Shown piece after piece: positions 1 through 11,760 of a DNA stretch of 64,000 nt. Origin of the DNA: Nageia nagi (taxonomy: Eukaryota > Pinophyta). The stretch is from the NCBI GenBank assembly GCA_050084985.1, contig JBITNC010000002.1, positions 124,001-188,000 of the forward strand. Direction: 5' to 3'. Position 1 is the stretch's first letter. The number at the start of each line of letters is the position of its first letter. The notes beneath the pieces were generated by a model. The model was given only the letters and a program-made list of their open reading frames with translations. It was not told the DNA's origin and searched no databases. A program made the translations under genes and the position numbers.

Positions 1-197
1 GAGATTTTGTAAGAGAGGTCCTTGAGAATAAGAAGATCTTAGTTAGTAGATGTACTCCAAAGGAGGGAGGAACCACTTTATATCTTGTGTTATTTATGTG
101 ATTGGATTTAGTTATTATGCTACTATGTTGATGTTAGAAGTATCTTCTTAAGATCTTAAGAGATTAGAAGTTAATTTATAAAGGGTTAATTTCTTCA
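1..197 (+). repeat. Copia element D, 5' LTR (3' part only)
   Basis: Matches 8072-8268 over 197 bases without a length change and ends CA at 196-197, two bases before the primer binding site. Confidence 0.93.
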
Positions 198-199
198 AG

Positions 200-211
200 T
201 GGTATCAGAGC
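200..211 (+). other. Primer binding site (initiator tRNA-Met type) of element D
   Basis: TGGTATCAGAGC, the usual plant Copia site complementary to the 3' end of initiator tRNA-Met, two bases after the LTR end. Confidence 0.93.
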
Positions 212-735
212 TTTTCTTGGAGGCTTCGCTTTAGCATCTTTGAAGGTCATTCCTCTTCTTTTTCCATCTATGTTGTTGAGGTGAAAGGGTTTAAAGGTAT
301 AATTTCCCTCCTACCTTGTCCATTCATCAAATTTTGCCTTATTACTAACATTTTTGGTTCCTTGATTATAAAGTTTAAATTTAGCAAAATTTGATTAAAG
401 AAGATAATATATCATTGGTATACTAACATGTTGGTTTAATGTTATGTTATTGCTATGCATTATTTGAGTTTATTAGTTGCAATTTTTTTAAGTAAAATTA
501 CCTAATATGTAGCAATAATATGCAATTTTTTTTAGTAAATTTGCTTAAATTTAGTAATAATATGTTATTATAGCTTAATTTTTCAAATCTTTACTTAGTG
601 TAAAGATAGTTAAAAATTTTGCAATTTCTTTACTATAATTTTAGTATTGCAATTTTTTTACAATGCTTGAAAAATTGTTGCATGTATGCAATACTACATG
701 CAAAATCTTATGGTTTAAAAATATAATTATATAAT

Positions 736-845
736 TATATATATATATATATATTAAATAAAAAAAATATTTCTTTTTTGGAATTTTTTATATTTCTATT
801 TTATTATTATTATTATTATTATTAAATACAAATAATAATAAAATA
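736..845. repeat. AT and ATT/TTA microsatellites in the Copia leader
   Basis: Short TA tract near 737-757, then A-rich sequence, then a run of TTA/ATT units at about 800-840. Simple sequence; the short open frames here are artefacts. Confidence 0.85.
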
Positions 846-847
846 AA

Positions 848-1020
848 AAAGTAACCCCAAGGGGGCATGTAGCTCCCAAGAGGGTGCACATAACCTCAAG
901 GGGGTGCCTAGCTCTTGAGGGGGCATGCAACCCTCTAGGGAGTGTGCAACTCCCAAGGGGGCACGCTATCCCTAAGGGGGTGTGCAGACCCCAATGGGGG
1001 TGCATTGTTCCCAAGGGGAT
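848..1020. repeat. G-rich minisatellite, about 19-20 bp unit
   Basis: About nine degenerate units, each with a run of four to six G (or interrupted G) followed by TGCA/TGTG-like sequence and CCCAA. It contrasts sharply with the AT-rich surroundings and abuts the SMART-like element. It lies in the leader of the Copia element. No coding role is supported. Confidence 0.8.
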
Positions 1021-1025
1021 CACCT

Positions 1026-1089
1026 TGTTATGAACCGTTACACCAAAAGGTTGACCTGTTAGTGAATTCGTACACCCAAGATCTTAACA
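1026..1089 (-). repeat. SMART-like element, 3' terminal repeat
   Basis: 64 bp, near-identical to 1231-1294; boundary set by the CACCT duplication at 1021-1025. Confidence 0.9.
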
Positions 1090-1216
1090 TTCCACCATGC
1101 TCTGCATTCGACATCCTCGAAGGCTCTCACTTGTGGTGGCTCTCACTCTAGTCTTCTCTAGGTAGCCCTTTCCATAGTAGCTCTTTTCAGAGATTCGAAC
1201 TTGGGACGTATGGCCT

Positions 1217-1228
1217 GCTCTGATACCA
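1217..1228 (-). other. Primer binding site of the SMART-like element
   Basis: The plus strand reads GCTCTGATACCA, the complement of the tRNA-Met site TGGTATCAGAGC, two bases inside the terminal repeat at 1231-1294. Confidence 0.9.
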
Positions 1229-1230
1229 AA

Positions 1231-1294
1231 TGTTATGAACCGTTACACCAAAAGGTTGACCTGTTAGTGAATCCGCACACCCAAGATCTTAACA
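1231..1294 (-). repeat. SMART-like element, 5' terminal repeat
   Basis: 64 bp, TG...CA, adjacent to the primer site and followed by the second CACCT at 1295-1299. Confidence 0.9.
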
Positions 1295-1332
1295 CACCTC
1301 CATTCCATCCAGTTTAAAATAAAAAAATAATT

Positions 1333-1335
<3 letters not shown>

Positions 1336-1382
<47 letters not shown>

Positions 1383-1387
1383 TTTTG

Positions 1388-1426
<39 letters not shown>

Positions 1427-1453
1427 TTTATTTATATTTATATTATTTTAAAG

Positions 1454-1540
<87 letters not shown>
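1336..1540. repeat. Long (TA)n microsatellite block
   Basis: Three TA tracts (about 1336-1379, 1391-1421 and 1455-1539) separated by short AT-rich spacers, then a T run. The apparent Tyr/Ile-repeat reading frame here is an artefact. Confidence 0.95.
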
Positions 1541-1547
<7 letters not shown>

Positions 1548-2954
1548 TTTTTCTTAAAGGGGGAGAATTTGTTTTGAGGGGTATTATTATTTTTAAAATA
1601 GTTTTAAAAGGGGGAGATATATTTTTTTCTTTCTTTTTAAACTCCTCTTTGGAAGATTTTTATTTTAGAAAGGTGTGTTTTTTTTTTAAGGAATGGACTA
1701 TTTTTAAGTAGTTCTTTATTTGCTAATATTATCTTTTTACATTAAGTGCAAGTTATTTTAGGGATTTTTTTAGCATGCCATTAAGATAAAGGTGCATTAA
1801 TTATGCATAGTTTAGTAATTTTATGCATGGATTAATGTTAGTTAATTATGCATGAATGGATTAATGCTATGTATGCATAGATTAATGTTGTTTTATTTTA
1901 ATGCATGTTTTTTGCTCACATGTGGTTGGATAATTTTTTATTGTCCTAATGCATATTGTTAAATGGATAATTTTTTTAATGCATGGTTTATTATTTTGAC
2001 TTTATACATATGGTTGGATAAGATTCACTTAAATAGTTGCTTATGAATGCTATATTAAATTGCAAATAAGAAATTATTTTAATTCTATCTTTTAAGTAAC
2101 AAGGAGGAGAATTCCTCATTTTTAATAATGAACCTTTGTAAAGAGATCCATTAGAGGTTTTGATAAAACCCATTGGACTCTTCAGCTCATTTGTTGTTAC
2201 TTAAAATTAATGAACTTTTGTAAAGAGATCCCTTAAGGGTTGTAACAAATCCCATTGGACTTTTTAGTTCATTCTTATGGATGATGTGAGATGTAGTTTC
2301 ATTTTCAAAGCACTTTATTTATTTTGCATTCTTACTTTATATGCAAAGTATGCAAACATTGAAAATTGGTTCCCTCTAAAATGAACACATATGTACATTT
2401 TTTTTCGCAACATGAATTGTTTGGAGAGCCATGAGGTAAGGATATGGTGGATTGGAGCCTTTTAATTCGATGATCCAAGTGATCAAAAGTTTATACTTCT
2501 TAATTGCCCCTAAGTTCTTTGTTGGTATGGATTTAACTCCATATAGTTGGAAAGGCATGTGTGTAGTGATACCACATGTCCAACCATTCATTCAAAAACT
2601 ATCCTAATAACCTATGAGGAAAATTAAAAACTTAATAAATATAATTAATTTGGCCAAACCAACATACATCACAACCTTAGAAAATAGCTCATACTTCTCC
2701 TTATGAGAGTATATCACTGTAGGACTTGGGTTCCTTGTAGGCATATAGGAGAAGGCCTAATTTTAGAAAAAAAATAAGCCTCAACTTTTCCCTCTCTTTG
2801 GTTATACTTGGTGACAAAGATGTTAGATGTATGTTATTATTCTTGTTAACAATTTAAGCATTTGATTTGTTGGTTAGTTTTTTAAACATGTATTTGTTTT
2901 TAAATGCAACATGTATGCTTACATTGTTTATCTCTTTCATATTATTTTGTAGCA
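1541..2954 (+). other. Copia leader without recognisable gene; about 80-bp direct repeat
   Basis: AT-rich leader with no credible reading frame. A segment around 2128-2195 recurs around 2208-2275; both copies share GTAAAGAGATCC and CCCATTGGACT. A looser series of TTAATG/ATGCAT words occupies about 1780-1990. Confidence 0.7.
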
Positions 2955-3750
2955 ATGGGAGACTCTTTTGTACCCAAGCATATCTTGGATGCTTCCAACT
3001 ATGGTATTTGGAAACCTAGGATGAAGACAAAATTTCAAGCATAGAAACTTTAGATGATTATCAATGAAAATCAAGTTGCTCCATCTGGAGAGAAAGAACT
3101 TGAAGCTTATAATACTAAGAATGATTTGGCAACTTCTATGATCTTTCATGCAATTTTAGATGAGATCTTCCTCATGATATCTTTTTCAAATACTACAAAG
3201 GAAGCTTGGGATAAATTAAAAAGTATATACCTTAGTAATAAATTTTCTAGGATGTTCACCATTCTTTAAAAGTTGCTTCAATCATGTCAAGATGAAAATG
3301 AGAGTCTAACTATATATTTGAATAAGATTGTTGACCTTAGGACTTAACTTGTGGGGTGTGATTGCAATTCGATCAATGATGAGTTTCTGACTTTCATCAT
3401 CCTTCAAGTTTAGTCAATTTGTGACTATTATTGAAACTAAGTTTTATGATAAAAAAGAAGTGTTGTCCTATGAAAATCTATCAATGCTTCTCTTGAAGCA
3501 TGAAAAAACATTTAATAATAAACTATTGATCACCACTCCTGAGGAGCCATTTGTGGCACTTGGTCTAATGAAGCCTCACTTCAAAAAGAAGAACCATAAC
3601 CAAAAGAAAGGTTCCTATGCTCCTAATAAGAACTTCAAGAATGATGGTAAGTCTAAGAAAACCAAATCCAAATTTGATAGAATTTATAATTTTTGTAACT
3701 GCTATGGTCATAAGGAAGTTGATTGCTTTAGAAAAAAAAGGGTAAGGTGA
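2955..3750 (+). pseudogene. gag: Copia gag remnant (element D)
   Basis: Starts at an ATG giving MGDSFVPKHILDASNYGIWK, a typical start of plant Copia Gag. The frame is broken early by TAG codons where conserved residues are expected. A long open part at 3421-3750 ends in a zinc knuckle of the CX2CX4HX4C type. Its second Cys, His and last Cys remain, but the first Cys position is Tyr (TAT, one step from TGT). Gag would form the particle and bind RNA. A one-base shift in an A run just after the knuckle separates it from the protease frame. Confidence 0.88.
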
Positions 3751-6700
3751 AAAAGGATATGAAAAACCAAACAAATCTAATAATAAGAAGAATAAGTATT
3801 CTACTTATGTTGCTACCTTTTACTACAAGTATCACACTTTGGAAAATGATTAGATTGTTGATTCTGGTTGCACTAATCACATGCATTTTGAAAAAGATAA
3901 GTTTGACAACTTTCATAAGTATAGAAAAAATGTAGTTATGATAGGTGATAGTTTAGTCCTTGAAGTTCAAGGTATTGAGAGTGTGTTGATACAAGGGAAG
4001 ATTCTTAAGAATGTGCTTTATATGCCTAAGCTCACTATGAATCTCTTTTTTATAATTTAGATTGCAAGGAAGGGGTACTCTTTTGAGTTTAAGTCACACT
4101 CTTGGTGCATGAAAAAGGGCCTTGCCACTTTGGTGAAAGGTTCAGTGCAAGATGACCTTTACATTATGGATCAATCTCCAAAAAAGATATGCCTCACAAC
4201 TAATATTTATTCTAGAGGCAATGTTTAGCACCATCAATTAGGCCACCTAAACCATAAGAATATTCAATTCATGAAAGATCATGAACTTGTGGAAGGTTTG
4301 CCTACATTATCACCTACAATTGGTCTTTGTGAGAAGTGCATTCTAGGTAAAATGAATCTATAAAAATTTCTAAAAGATAAGACAACTAGAGTAACTCAAC
4401 CTCTTTAGCTTGTGCATACAAATTTAATGGGTCCTTTTTCAACTAATTCGCTTGGAGGAGTATCTTATGTCTTAACCTTTATTGATGACTTTAGTAGGAT
4501 GACATTTGGTTATCTTATAGAGCACAAGGATCAAACCTTTGATAGGTTCAAATATTTCAAAGCCTTGGTAGAAAATTAGTATAAATTCAAAATCAAGATG
4601 TTAAGATCTAATAATAGGGGTGAGTATAATAGCAATGAATTCAATGATTTTTATACCAAGTATGGAATTAAGAGGTAGTTTACTATCCCTTACACTCCTC
4701 AATAGAATGGTGTTGTTGAAAGGAAGAATAGAACCATTCAAAAAATAGTAAGATGTATGTTGGGAGATCTTCCTAGCTTCTTCTGGGATGAAGCTATAAA
4801 TATTACAATATACATCTTGAATAGGTGTCCTACAAAAGTAGTTGAAGGTAAAAATTTATATGAGGCATGGACAAGAAAAAACCTAACATCTCCCACTTTA
4901 GGGTCTTTGGTTGTGATGCTTATGCCTTTGTTGTTCATGAGAAAAGAAACAAGTTTGATAAGAGATCTGAAAAGTGTACTTTTATGGGCTATGAAAATCA
5001 ACATAGAGGTTATAGGCTATACCAACCTTCTTCCCATGCAGTATTTGTGTCAAAGGATTTAAAGTTAAATGAACTTACTAAAGAGTCTACTTCTTATGAG
5101 AACCTTGATGAGGGTGATGATTCTTTTGTTGCTCTTAGCTGGTTAGATGTTAGTGTGGATTTGTCACCTAAGGAACAAAACTCTCCAACACAAAGTATAA
5201 TAAGGATTATGACCATTAATAAATCTTTATTTACCAAAATTGATTGCAAGAATGAGAACTCATCCTACAAATAAGCTTCAAAGCATGAGTGTTGGATGAA
5301 TGTAATGAATGTGGAGTATGAGGCTCTAATGAAGAATCAAACTTGGAATTTAGTTTTTTATCCTAATGAACACAATATGATTAGAAATAAATGGATTTAT
5401 AAGGTCAAATGTAACTCAATTGAAGAGATTAAGAAATAGAAAGCAAGATTAGTAGCTAAAGGTTTCACTCAAAAATATGAAGTTGATTATGAGGAAACCT
5501 TTACTCCAATGGCAAAGATGCCTATTTTCAGGGTAATCCTTACTCTTTCAGTAGCTTAGGGATGGAAAGTTTTACAACTATATGTCAAGAGTGCTTTTCT
5601 TAATGGTGACTTAGATGTGGAAATATACATGAATCAAATAGAAGGGTTTGTTGCTAAAAGAAAAGAATATTTTGTGTGCAAGTTAAATAAATCTTTGTAT
5701 GGACTTAAGCAAGCACCAAGGGCTTGGTACAAAAATATTTTAGGATACTTTAAGGATATTGGGTTTTCTAAATGGTTCTTTGATTTAGATATTTATGTGC
5801 TTAACCAAGGATAAGACTTGATCTTGATTCTTCTCTATGTGGATAATCTGTTGATTACAAGGAATAATATGGTCCTCATACAAGATTGCATATCCAAACT
5901 TAAGGCAACTTTTGAAATGACTGATCTTGGTTTATTACACTACTACCTTGGTATGTAAGTGTAATAATACAAAGATTATACTTACCTCAATTGATCAAAC
6001 TATATCTCATATATCTTGCAAAATTTTAAAATGGAGGAGTGCAAGCATGCTGCAATCCCAATCTCATTTGAAATCACTTTATCTCTTAGTTTCAACTCTT
6101 AGTTGGTAGATGCTATGGCTTACAGATAACTAATTGGTAGTCTTCTTTATTTGACTATCTCTAAGCTGGATATTGCCTTTACCATGAATTTAATGGCTCA
6201 TTTTATGCAAAATCCATATGTTAAGCACTTCAATGCTATTAAGCAAATTTTGAGATATGTTGTGGGCATTAAGGATCTTGCTCTCAAGTATGACAAGTTG
6301 CCCTCATTTGTTCTTTCAAGATTCTTATATTTTGACTATGGAGAAGATAGAGATGATAGGAAATCAATCTCTACTTATGTGTTTAGCATTGGTTTAGGTG
6401 CTATCTTTTGGACATATAAGAAGCAAACTACTACTACTCTCTCTACCATTGAGGTTGAATATCATGCAATGTTAGTTGCAACCTAGAAAGCCATTTGGTT
6501 GAGGCATATTCTAAAAGAAATAGGGTATGAACAAGTTCATCCATCACAAATTTATTTAGATAATTATTCAACTATGAATTTGACAAAGAATCCTATTTTC
6601 CATCAAAGAATAAAACATGTATAAATCTAAGCCCACTTCATCAGAGAGAAGGTTTTAGATGGTCTTCTAAACTTGTAGTATTATCCATTAGTCCTAAATT

Positions 6701-6796
6701 CTGCTGATTTGTTCATGAAGCCCCTTACTAAAGATTAGTTCTATAAGCTTAAAGAGTCTATTGGGTTGGTGAAGTTTCCCTCAAAAAGGGAGTAAA
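3751..6796 (+). pseudogene. pol: Copia pol remnant: protease, integrase, reverse transcriptase, RNase H
   Basis: Protease shows the DSGC active site near 3860. Integrase follows: the His-His-Cys-Cys zinc region near 4230-4360, the first Asp in an IDDFSR motif near 4480, and a PYTPQ..NGVVERKNR block near 4700 with the catalytic Glu. Reverse transcriptase has the KARLVAKGFTQ block near 5440, SLYGLKQAPRAWY near 5693, and YVDN where YVDD is expected near 5836. RNase H has a VEYHAM-type motif near 6450. The downstream frame ends near 6795. About twenty stops interrupt it, most of them TAG at positions where Gln (CAG) or Trp (TGG) is usual. Inactive. Confidence 0.92.
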
Positions 6797-7814
6797 TGTT
6801 GAATTCTTATTGAATATATTGTGATTTCTTCCTTCTTAAAAAAGTTGTTAAACTTTTATTTGGTTTTAATACTTTATTTATACATTCCTTTGTTTGGTAA
6901 CTATAAGTATGGGCTTGGCATCTTAGTGATGAATTATAGTGTACCTCAAATTTAAGCATTATATTAATGAAAAAGTTTTTGATGCAACAACTATAACTCT
7001 ATTCATTTGACTTTATTTCTCCTAATTTATTCACTAGCTATCTTAGAAACTTTGTTGTGCACACTTTGAAAGTTTCTTATGGTAATAAAGTTATCCTCAA
7101 GGGAGAGTGAAGGTTGAATTTATGTTTGTGATGATAAATTAATCTCTAAGAGGATCTATTTTGCTATATAGTGTTGATCTAAATGTACACCTTTGTGGTT
7201 AGTTCACTCTGTTTGAGGAACTCATGGTACATTTTGTTTTGTTATCACTATGTAAAGAATCAGTATGTGTTTGTTAGCACTATTTGGTTATCCATATGTG
7301 AGTAACTTATATATGTGCATATACTTTTTTTATTGTTAATTAACACATGTTTCTAGATATAGTAGATGAATATAAGTATTGGCTTGGCATATTCATGATG
7401 ACTTATAGTGCATCATTGATTAGTTTATAGATGGCATTACTTAGTTAATTTATCTTGTGATTGATATGAATGTTATATGATGCATCTAACTAATCTTATT
7501 TATGAGCTGCTTGTAGCTTGTAGGTTTCATCTTGAGAGCGTAGGTTATTTACTTCATGTGGGTAGGCTCATGGAGGCTCATATGTCAACTTAGAGTTGAT
7601 CAATTACACTTATAGTAAAACTAGTTGTGGTTAATAAGTGTATTGTAAACCATTTTGTTAAATAGTATTATAATGAGTCTCAAACTAAGATCTTGGTTAT
7701 TTTTCAATGATGTAAAATTCTCATCTTCACTTGTATCTCTTTAGAGGAGAACTCTCTCTTACTCTATCTTTCTTTTTCTCTCTACACTCTATCCCAATAT
7801 TACATTAAGGGTAG
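6797..7814 (+). other. Region between Copia pol and 3' LTR; no gene
   Basis: Two purine-rich stretches (near 6783-6795 and 7098-7112) resemble polypurine tracts, and a segment near 6904-6958 recurs near 7372-7420 (shared GGCTTGGCAT, TATAGTG). This could be old 3' untranslated sequence or a further insertion. The bases just before the LTR (AAGGGTAG) look like a worn polypurine tract. Confidence 0.5.
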
Positions 7815-8268
7815 TGTTAGAATTTGTAATGTAATATTGTGTAATATTTCTCTTTAATGTAAATTTACTTAATACTTAAAGTATCATTAGATAGCTTAAA
7901 TTATTAAGGGAATAAAAATAGAAGGATTAAAAATAGGTAAAGGATTAAAAATAGAAAAGGGATTAATTATAGAGTGGGTTTCTTCTTATAAATAGAGAAT
8001 AACCCTCCCCTTCTCTAGTTACATAATTATAATGCAAACTTTACTATAGGTTTAGAGTGTGTGAGAGAGAAGAGATTTTGTAAGAGAGGTCCTTGAGAAT
8101 AAGAAGATCTTAATTAGTGGACATACTCTAAAGGAGGAAGGAACCACTTTATATCTTATGTTATTTGTGTTATTGGATTTAGTTATTGTGCTATTGTATT
8201 GATGTTGAAAGTGCCTTCTTGAGATCTTGGGAGATTAGAAGTTAATTCAAAAAGGGTTCATTTCTTCA
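7815..8268 (+). repeat. Copia element D, 3' LTR (454 bp)
   Basis: Starts TGTTAGAATTTG and ends CA. The start is supported by the related solo LTR at 42519-42995, which begins with the same bases right after its target duplication. The last 197 bp match the 5' LTR at 1-197. Confidence 0.9.
7987..7994 (+). promoter_or_regulatory. TATA box in Copia LTR
   Basis: TATAAATA; the same word lies at the matching place in the solo LTR (42742-42749). Confidence 0.7.
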
Positions 8269-10480
8269 ATCAACATGGTCTTTATCTTTGTCTTTTGTTT
8301 GACTATCTGCTTGAGCTTGTCAGCTGAATTTCCTTTGTCATCATTATAGGCATTTTCCTAATTATATTTGTTCTTCATCTTTTTAACTATCCAATTGAGC
8401 ATGTTGATGGAACCTTTTATCAATATCAATGTAAATATTTTTCTTTCTTCCACTCTTATCTTAGTGTGGATGAATTTTATCATCATTTGTGTTATTTTCT
8501 ATTCAGTAATCTTTTATCTATATTTTATCATGTGGATTATTTTCATATTTGTTCTTTTATTTTTATCGCATCATGATGCTCAAACTATTTTTTTGATCAT
8601 TTATAGCCATGTTGCTTATCTCATTTTCTATATCTGTTATCTTGAGTATCTTTCTCTAGTCCCTCATGAGTAATGTGATCCTCTTTTGTTAGTCTTTAAC
8701 CTTATCAAGCCATCATCTTAATTTGATCACATTCACATAGTTAATAACATATTCAATCTTAGTTGGTTTCCTACATATCAGTGTCATCTTTTAGTCTGCT
8801 TACCATTATCCTATTGTTAATCACCATGTTGGTTAGTAGATTAGTTGATCATTTGAAATAAAATTTAATCAGTCCATGGTATAGTCATCTTATCGAGTCT
8901 AGTCATTTTGTCAAACCTTAAACTACATCTAGTCATCTTGTCAAGTATTAAGCCATTTCCCATATTTTGATTAAGTCTTAAGCCTTTTCTTGTCAGTTAG
9001 TCTTAACCATGAACTACTTTGGTCCCACCTATGATCATATTCCTTTGTCATCTAGTCATTTATGTATAACCATCATCATAGCCTCTATTATTTTGGTCAC
9101 TTATGTTCCATACATGAACATAATCTTTATCATCCAATCATTTTTGATCCACTCGTGATCATAATCCCTCTACTTTGATAGTCAATCCCATATGTGGTTG
9201 TTATCTCTATCACTCAATTGTAATCAATGCCAACCGTAATCTTGGTGGCTTGTACCCCAACATGGTTAATTATCATTATCTTTCTATCATCATCTTCTTA
9301 TCCTTATCTATCCTGCATATCCTATCACCTATGGGAGTTGATACTAGAGCCTACTCCTCCTCTGGTGGTCATCTAGTAATGGAGACTACGGGGTAGGACA
9401 ACAGTCACTCATCTCCCACCTTCATTATTTTTCATATTTATCTTGTAGTCTTCAAGCTTATCATATCATGATCAGCCAATTGAGAATTTATCAATGGCTA
9501 AATGATGTCTTGTTGTCACTCCCTTCAACTGCTAGGGCAAAGTAGAAGTCAATTACCCTTCAACTACTGGGGCAAAGTAAAGATCATTTCCCTTCTTAAA
9601 TTTAGATTAGAATAGGTAGATTAGATTAATATAGTTATCAATTTCATCATGCCTATCCATTAGTGCATCATACTTTTTCATGGCACCTCGTGACTATTCC
9701 ATCATGATGCTTTGTTTAGGATGATCTTATATGACCTATAATGTGCTAAAACTAGCTCTCATCCTCATTATATCATAGTCACCCTTTAAATGCTAAGGAA
9801 AAGTAGGATCATTTATCACGTCATATCATTTGTCCCACCATGATATGTTTCAATAGGATGATCTTATATGACTTATTATGTGTTGAAACTAACTCTCATC
9901 CTAACTGATCCATGTCATGTGGTTAGTCCCACTATGTCAACTTATCATGTCATAGAACCTTGATCATTTATCAGCTTCTTTTCTTTCCATTAAACATGGG
10001 GCACAATTATCCTTTGCATATATTGCTTTCTATTCAACATAGGGTAAGATCATCATCATCATTATCATGTCATAATAAGGTCATTGCAACCATTGATGTT
10101 GCTTTGCTTTCCATTCAACATGGGGTAAAGTTTCCTTTTGATAACATGATCATATTTTTAAGCATGACTCACCTTGAGTCCGAAGCATTTTAGCATAATC
10201 ATTTAGCATGGTCATATCTACATTGACCATGTCTTTAGTAGCATCTAGCATTTATCCCATAACATGTTACAGGTTTGCATACCTCCACATCACCTTGCAT
10301 GTTAGCAAGACATCTTTAGTCATTGATCATTATTATCTCATTGTGTCATCATCATCATCTCCTCATCTTGTTATGTGATCTTGTATCATTTTATCAATTC
10401 ATCATCATCTATCTTGTTTGCTTTTGAGTTGAGCTTCGCTTCATGATACTTTGCAAAACTTGCCTCAAAAGGGGGCATCT
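8269..10480. repeat. Degenerate repeats, possibly the 3' non-coding part of an old gypsy element
   Basis: No credible gene. A block near 9709-9775 recurs near 9838-9905 (shared AGGATGATCTTATATGAC and CTCTCATCCT). A phrase like CATTCAACATGGGGTAAAG recurs near 9984, 10027 and 10109. TCATCTTGTCAAG-like words recur near 8880-9000. At 10467-10480 the purine run AAAAGGGGG precedes sequence weakly like the Tat LTR start (TAAAAATC against TAAAAATG), so this may be a worn polypurine tract/LTR junction. Confidence 0.45.
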
Positions 10481-11358
10481 ATAAGTATGTAAAAATCATA
10501 TTTTATGAGTTCTATAGTGTCATTTGGTCATTTTTCATCACATGTCATTGTTTGGGGTCATTTTGTCAAATTCCTCCATGTCCTAACTGAAAAAAATAAA
10601 AATTAGTTTAAATTCAATTTATTTCACACCTAAACAAACCAAAAGAAGACCCACATATTCAAATTAAAGGTGGTGTAGCAAACCTACTCAGCCTTGTCAG
10701 CCCATTTTTATCTCCCACTTTGAATTTGGGGTCCACCACCTTGACTTTGATCTCCTCCACATGAAGGCTAGGTCCACCATTTTTAGTTTGGAGGGGGTCA
10801 TTTTGAAAATTTGAATTTTGGCCTCTCTCTCTCTCAAGCATGCATCCAACATCCATGGCCATTAGGATTATAGTCTCCAGCCAATTTCAACTCCTCCTTT
10901 TGAGCATTCTTCCTATCCATGGTCTGAAGCATAGTCTCAAACAAATAACACATAACAACATCCTCTTGGCAGGTTCTTGAATTGGTTTTCCAGGATTGAA
11001 GGAGCAAGGAGGAGCATGAGGAATCAAATATTAGTATCCTTTTTGTACATATCATTTATTGCATTTTTATGTACATATAGTTTAGTTTCACTTATCATTT
11101 TATCAGTCTAGGTATTTTCCAACTTTCTATCACCCATTTGATTATGAGGTAAGGGATCTACTTTCTTTCAAGGAGATTTCACATCTCTTCTTGAATGCAT
11201 TCTAGAGTCTTAAGGGACTAGAATGTAGACATCCTTGCTAACACTTGTTTTCTTGCAAGTTCAAGCTAATATCCATCGATCAAAAATGTCTAATACAAGC
11301 AACATTTTAGATGTTGCAAAGTGAGCATATTTGAAGACTCTATGCAATTTTTATATGT
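10481..11358. other. No recognisable gene; possible old LTR start
   Basis: Follows the polypurine-like run at 10467-10477. A second LTR copy was not found in the window, so its nature is unproven. Short open frames lack recognisable motifs. Confidence 0.3.
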
Positions 11359-11760
11359 TTACAGATAGAATTACTAAAAAGTAAGAGTACTAGAAAGATT
11401 CCTTATGAGTTTTTTTTGGAGAAAAAAATGTTACCTCATTTTTTAGAAATCAAAGCATTACAAATTTTTTTATTTAAAGATGATGAAACTGATACATTGT
11501 TTAAAATGTTAGATCATTTAGTCAAATTAGAAGAATATAAAAGATATTCATTGGAAACATTTGCATAATAATCTCAAAAAGTATCCTAGACCTTTGATAA
11601 AAAAAAACAAAAGGAAAATCTTTTCAAGTTGGTGGTATTGTACTATTTGGTATCATAACACCAATGAACATAGTAAGAACTTATGGAAACCAAATTGGTT
11701 ACGACCATATTAGATTTCACATTATGTTGGATGACCTACATATGTATTTTTGACTATGAG
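11359..11760 (+). pseudogene. Ty3/gypsy integrase C-terminal remnant
   Basis: Reading GAATTACTA onward gives ELLKSKSTRKIPYEFFLEKK, then ALQIFLF, a LVKLEEYKRYSLETFA segment and TFDKKK. The layout matches the region after the integrase core in gypsy Pol: the host-site phrase, a xLxEIxxL segment, an LExLxEYR-like helix and an FDKK motif. A shift then gives a QVGGIVLFG-like segment comparable to the chromodomain-side QVGDLVL motif. Stops at CAA/CAG-type positions break it. It is not linked to any complete element here. Confidence 0.55.

Larger units (their letters stand above)
1026..1294 (-). mobile_element. SMART/TRIM-like miniature LTR retrotransposon
   Basis: Two 64-bp terminal direct repeats (1026-1089 and 1231-1294) start TG and end CA, and CACCT is duplicated at 1021-1025 and 1295-1299. 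On the minus strand the repeat at 1231-1294 acts as the 5' LTR. It is followed after two bases by the tRNA-Met primer site (1217-1228). A short purine stretch (GGTGGAA) precedes the other repeat, as expected of a polypurine tract. At 269 bp with no coding capacity it fits SMART/TRIM elements, which must use proteins supplied by others. It is nested in the leader of Copia element D. Confidence 0.92.
1..8268 (+). mobile_element. Decayed Ty1/Copia LTR retrotransposon (element D), 5' end outside window
   Basis: The first 197 bases align without gaps to 8072-8268, so they are the tail of the 5' LTR and of the 3' LTR of one element. A primer binding site follows at 200-211. Inside are gag, protease, integrase, reverse transcriptase and RNase H in that order; integrase before reverse transcriptase identifies Ty1/Copia. 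If the LTR is 454 bp, about 257 bp of the 5' LTR lie left of the window. All coding is broken by stops and shifts, so the element is dead. A mini-element and long TA tracts are lodged in its leader. The 5' flank is not visible, so no target-site duplication can be tested. Confidence 0.93.

Noticed and set aside
796-1023. Open frame with PLG repeats on the minus strand
   Set aside because: It is the reading of the G-rich minisatellite; the repeats are at DNA level and there is no coding context.
1385-1711. 108-codon open frame rich in Tyr/Ile
   Set aside because: Translation of a TA microsatellite; no conserved protein features.
6797-8268. A 1.47-kb Copia LTR starting TGTTGAATTC after a purine run at 6783-6795
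   Set aside because: The solo LTR with a target duplication starts at the equivalent of 7815, so the shorter LTR is better supported.
8368-8673. Hydrophobic 101-codon frame as a membrane protein
   Set aside because: Phe/Ile-rich because of T-rich DNA; no start context, homology or conserved pattern visible.
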